Program-made: the position numbers and the translations under genes
In this document: in pieces, positions 21,685 to 23,994 of the stretch
Position numbering within the stretch: position 1 is the first letter of the stretch
Layout of the letters: each line of letters starts with the position of its first letter
The notes under the pieces: model-generated
The model's database searches: none
The model's input: the letters and a program-made list of their open reading frames with translations, nothing else
Told to the model about the DNA's origin: nothing
Source of the DNA: a virus
DNA length: 23,994 nt
IMG/VR virus record: IMGVR_UViG_3300046467_001703
Location: 1 to 23,994 of that record
Strand: one strand, 5' to 3'

Positions 21685-23904
21685 ATGGCCGAGAAAGAAT
21701 TCAACCTAAGAGAAGTGGCAGAGAAAATTGCTCAAGCCTCCGAGGATGGTTACACCGATTGGGAGATTGACCAGTCTCTCTTTGAGAATTATCCCAATCT
21801 AGTAGGAAAAGGAAACTATGATGAGCATGGGGAATATATCGAAGGTTCAACATACAGGGAATTCATCATGGAGATGGCAAGGGATAAAGCACCTCGCGGA
21901 ACCAAAAGATATTTTCTGAACCTGGCACATAACTTCTTGGATACTGCAACTTTTGGTCTTGGTAAAAAGGTTGCTGCTCTGACTGCATCGGTTATACATG
22001 ACAAAGATTATGACGATGTCTATAGCACCTTGACCGAAGAGGAGAATCGTTTTACTGATCTTCGTCCAGGTGATGCAATTACCTCGAGAGTAGCTGGAGG
22101 TTTTACACCAGGGCCAGCAATGGTAGCAAAAGCAGGACACAACCTTTTGTCAATAACTCCCTTCCTGGGCAAATTGCTAAAGACAAAAGCTGGGGCTACT
22201 AAGATGAACATTGCAAAAGAGACTGCAAAGTCAGTCCCGATTGGGATGGGTGAGTCTGTTCTTTATACTGCTGGTACTTCCGGATCCCCCGAGGAGTTCG
22301 GTGAAAGAGTCCTTCCGGAAATGGTTGCCACTGGAATTGGATCTGCTGCTCTTACTCCAGCAAGTATAGTTGCCGGGAAAGGAATAGGGGCTGCTGCCAG
22401 GACAGCAAAAAGAAAATTGTCTGGTGATACCCCACTCCCCACTGGCGTTGCTAGAGCCGATGATGACCGCGCCCTGGAAGTAATGGTCAATGCAAAAAAG
22501 GCGGGCTATTCTGATGAGCAGATCAAAGCAGAGATTGAGCGGATCAGAAAGATTGATCCGGAGCTCGCAGAGAAACTTACCATGATGGATGTGGCTGGAG
22601 ATTCTTTTCTCACTCCGACTATGGCCGCTGCACAACAACCTGGGAAAGCCTTTTCGGAAAGTGCAAAAAATATTAAACCATTCTTCCAGCAACAAGTTGA
22701 GAGACTACAGAAATTCTCTGCAAAGACCTTGCTTAAAAAGGATTCGGTTGCTGAGTTCCGGGCGGATGTAAAAGCTCGAAGGATAAAGGCTGGTAAGCAA
22801 TATGACCAACTCTGGTTTGTAAAGTCAAAAAAGAAACAGACCGGAACTGAAGTTGCTCCTCCTATAAGGCAAATCATTGGGAACGGGAAAAAGACAACCG
22901 TCAAATTTGATGAGGGGAAAGAGCAAGTCTCGCTTGCAGAGATTCTGGATCCAAAGAAACCCACCGTACAGATGGCGATGAAAGCTGCACAACAACTTGC
23001 AGATGAGGCCAGGGTAATTCTCCCACCTCCTGGGACTAAAGGTTTTGATGCCCAGCATTTACATTTTATCAAGATGGGTTATGACCAGGTGCTCAGTAAG
23101 TTTGGTGAGGATGGAATTTCTGGTGTAATGAGAATGGAGGCCAACAAGAATCTGAAGCGCCTCACAAGTTTAATGGATGATCAGATCCAAGGTTATAGGT
23201 CCGCACGGAATAACTATGCTATGCCCAGTGCTGAGAACCGTGCATTTAGTGAAGGTTACCAGGCACTGAAAAATTCCATAGATCCGGAGAGGATCCCGGA
23301 AATGCTGGAGGTTAAGTTCAAAGAGTTTTCCGGACATGAGAAAGAAGCATACAAAGCTGGGGCTGCCAATTTTATGGAGCAGTTTATCGAGCAGGGTATG
23401 GATTCATTATCCATGACAAACAAGGCGAGAAAACTCTCACAGATTTCCTTGCTGAAAAAGATCCGAGGAATTTGGGGTGATAGCGTTGCGGACCGTTATA
23501 AAGGGTTCATGGAGAAGCACGCGGAAATGTTATTGAAACGAGCAGAAGTCTCACCACTTACAGGATCTTTAACTGAAGCCAGGAAACAATCGCGTGAGGT
23601 CTTAAACTTCGACGAGCCTGGTGTCACAATCCCCCTCACTAGCCGCGAAGCATTGTCCGCGGGTCTTAGAGCCCAACCAAACACACAGGCCTCTCAGGAG
23701 ATGTCTCGAGGTGCTGCGGAGGCATTAACTCCAAGGCTCACTCTTCCCGGTCCTCTTAACATAATGAAGAACCAGGCCGACATGGCTGCATGGGAGAAAC
23801 TCAAAGCTATGCAAGAAAGAGCTCAAGCCGCCCGGCGGGGATCTGTTCCGGGTTTGCTAAACCCACTCGCCCAAGATGCAGCCAATCAATATGGAAACCA
23901 ATAA
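21685..23904 (+). CDS. Large internal virion / ejection protein with hydrophobic helices
   Basis: The 739-residue protein has an N-terminal soluble domain (FNLREVAEKIAQASEDGYTD), then several hydrophobic or glycine-rich helices at about 83-105, 150-165 and 212-240 (AHNFLDTATFGLGKKVAALT; EMVATGIGSAALTPASIVAG). The rest is long helical and charged (RADDDRALEVMVNAKKAGYS; QIKAEIERIRKID). This layout suits ejection proteins that insert in the host membrane during DNA delivery. No lytic transglycosylase signature was recognised. It starts directly after the previous stop (TAA-ATG) and the following gene overlaps its end. Confidence 0.75.
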   Translation: MAEKEFNLREVAEKIAQASEDGYTDWEIDQSLFENYPNLVGKGNYDEHGEYIEGSTYREFIMEMARDKAPRGTKRYFLNLAHNFLDTATFGLGKKVAALTASVIHDKDYDDVYSTLTEEENRFTDLRPGDAITSRVAGGFTPGPAMVAKAGHNLLSITPFLGKLLKTKAGATKMNIAKETAKSVPIGMGESVLYTAGTSGSPEEFGERVLPEMVATGIGSAALTPASIVAGKGIGAAARTAKRKLSGDTPLPTGVARADDDRALEVMVNAKKAGYSDEQIKAEIERIRKIDPELAEKLTMMDVAGDSFLTPTMAAAQQPGKAFSESAKNIKPFFQQQVERLQKFSAKTLLKKDSVAEFRADVKARRIKAGKQYDQLWFVKSKKKQTGTEVAPPIRQIIGNGKKTTVKFDEGKEQVSLAEILDPKKPTVQMAMKAAQQLADEARVILPPPGTKGFDAQHLHFIKMGYDQVLSKFGEDGISGVMRMEANKNLKRLTSLMDDQIQGYRSARNNYAMPSAENRAFSEGYQALKNSIDPERIPEMLEVKFKEFSGHEKEAYKAGAANFMEQFIEQGMDSLSMTNKARKLSQISLLKKIRGIWGDSVADRYKGFMEKHAEMLLKRAEVSPLTGSLTEARKQSREVLNFDEPGVTIPLTSREALSAGLRAQPNTQASQEMSRGAAEALTPRLTLPGPLNIMKNQADMAAWEKLKAMQERAQAARRGSVPGLLNPLAQDAANQYGNQ

Positions 23905-23994
23905 TCAGTCCAACCCTTGGGGAGATTACTCACAGGGAGGAGTCTATAAAGTTGGCGGTCAGGATATCGGTCCACAGTCCAAAGAGATCGCTGA
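23891..23994 (+). CDS. 5' end of next gene (partial)
   Basis: ATG at 23891 lies inside the end of the previous gene and opens a frame to the window edge: METNNQSNPWGDYSQGGVYK, then VGGQDIGPQSKEIA. Only 34 residues are visible. The N-terminus resembles those of large internal virion proteins, and the context (end of the ejection gene series) supports this, but the assignment is open. Confidence 0.5.
   Translation, partial: METNNQSNPWGDYSQGGVYKVGGQDIGPQSKEIA

Noticed and set aside
1-23994. CRISPR arrays, insertion sequences, integrase or att sites
   Set aside because: No regularly spaced repeats of suitable length, no transposase or integrase motifs and no target-site duplications were seen.

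Overview
The window is a block of virion and lysis genes from a tailed phage, most likely a podovirus infecting a Gram-negative bacterium. Every supported gene lies on the + strand. The genes are closely packed, often with ATGA/GTGA overlaps or a stop codon directly followed by the next ATG. The podovirus call rests on the gene set: large terminase, SU10-type portal, scaffold, DUF5309-type major capsid protein, adaptor, a nozzle-like tail protein and several large putative ejection proteins, with no tape measure or sheath. The Gram-negative host is inferred from a putative spanin pair and a second lipoprotein. The domain styles (glycine-rich 'EYLVIAGG' tip, cupredoxin-like fibre domain, 12.3 kb 'GIGYTYDE' protein) resemble marine phages; the host itself cannot be named from the sequence.

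Layout: 1-62 is the end of an upstream gene; 207-350 a tiny membrane protein; 347-1771 large terminase; 1772-1955 a regulatory-looking spacer (GTTAC palindromes and repeats, a possible sigma-70 promoter, a stem-loop); 1956-4247 portal; 4244-4516 small conserved protein; 4551-5516 scaffold; 5533-6973 major capsid gene; 6982-7871 a small unknown and a degenerate glycosyltransferase-like protein; 7862-8473 adaptor; 8483-12676 a cassette of tail-fibre and adhesin-like genes; 12766-14176 a lysis cassette; 14206-14643 small genes with a possible frameshift; 14624-16897 nozzle-like tail protein carrying two inserted beta domains; 16894-23904 a small tail protein and four internal/ejection proteins; 23891-end the start of the next gene.

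The most striking content is in the major capsid gene. The coding sequence is split into three exons (5533-5605, 5846-5935, 6186-6973) by two short ORF-less group I introns (240 and 250 nt). Both have a recognisable catalytic core (P1, P3-P9), and joining the exons restores an uninterrupted 316-residue capsid protein with family motifs across both junctions. Each intron starts with GA after an exon-terminal T, so unspliced RNA has an in-frame UGA exactly at each splice junction. An annotator calling simple ORFs would see only a 275-codon capsid ORF with a false start inside intron 2 and would lose the true N-terminus.

Working together: terminase packages DNA through the portal into a shell built by scaffold and capsid protein; adaptor and nozzle close the head and form the short tail; the fibre cassette supplies receptor-binding parts; the large helical proteins near the 3' end are probably ejected with the DNA; the M15 peptidase, spanin-like pair and small hydrophobic protein release progeny.
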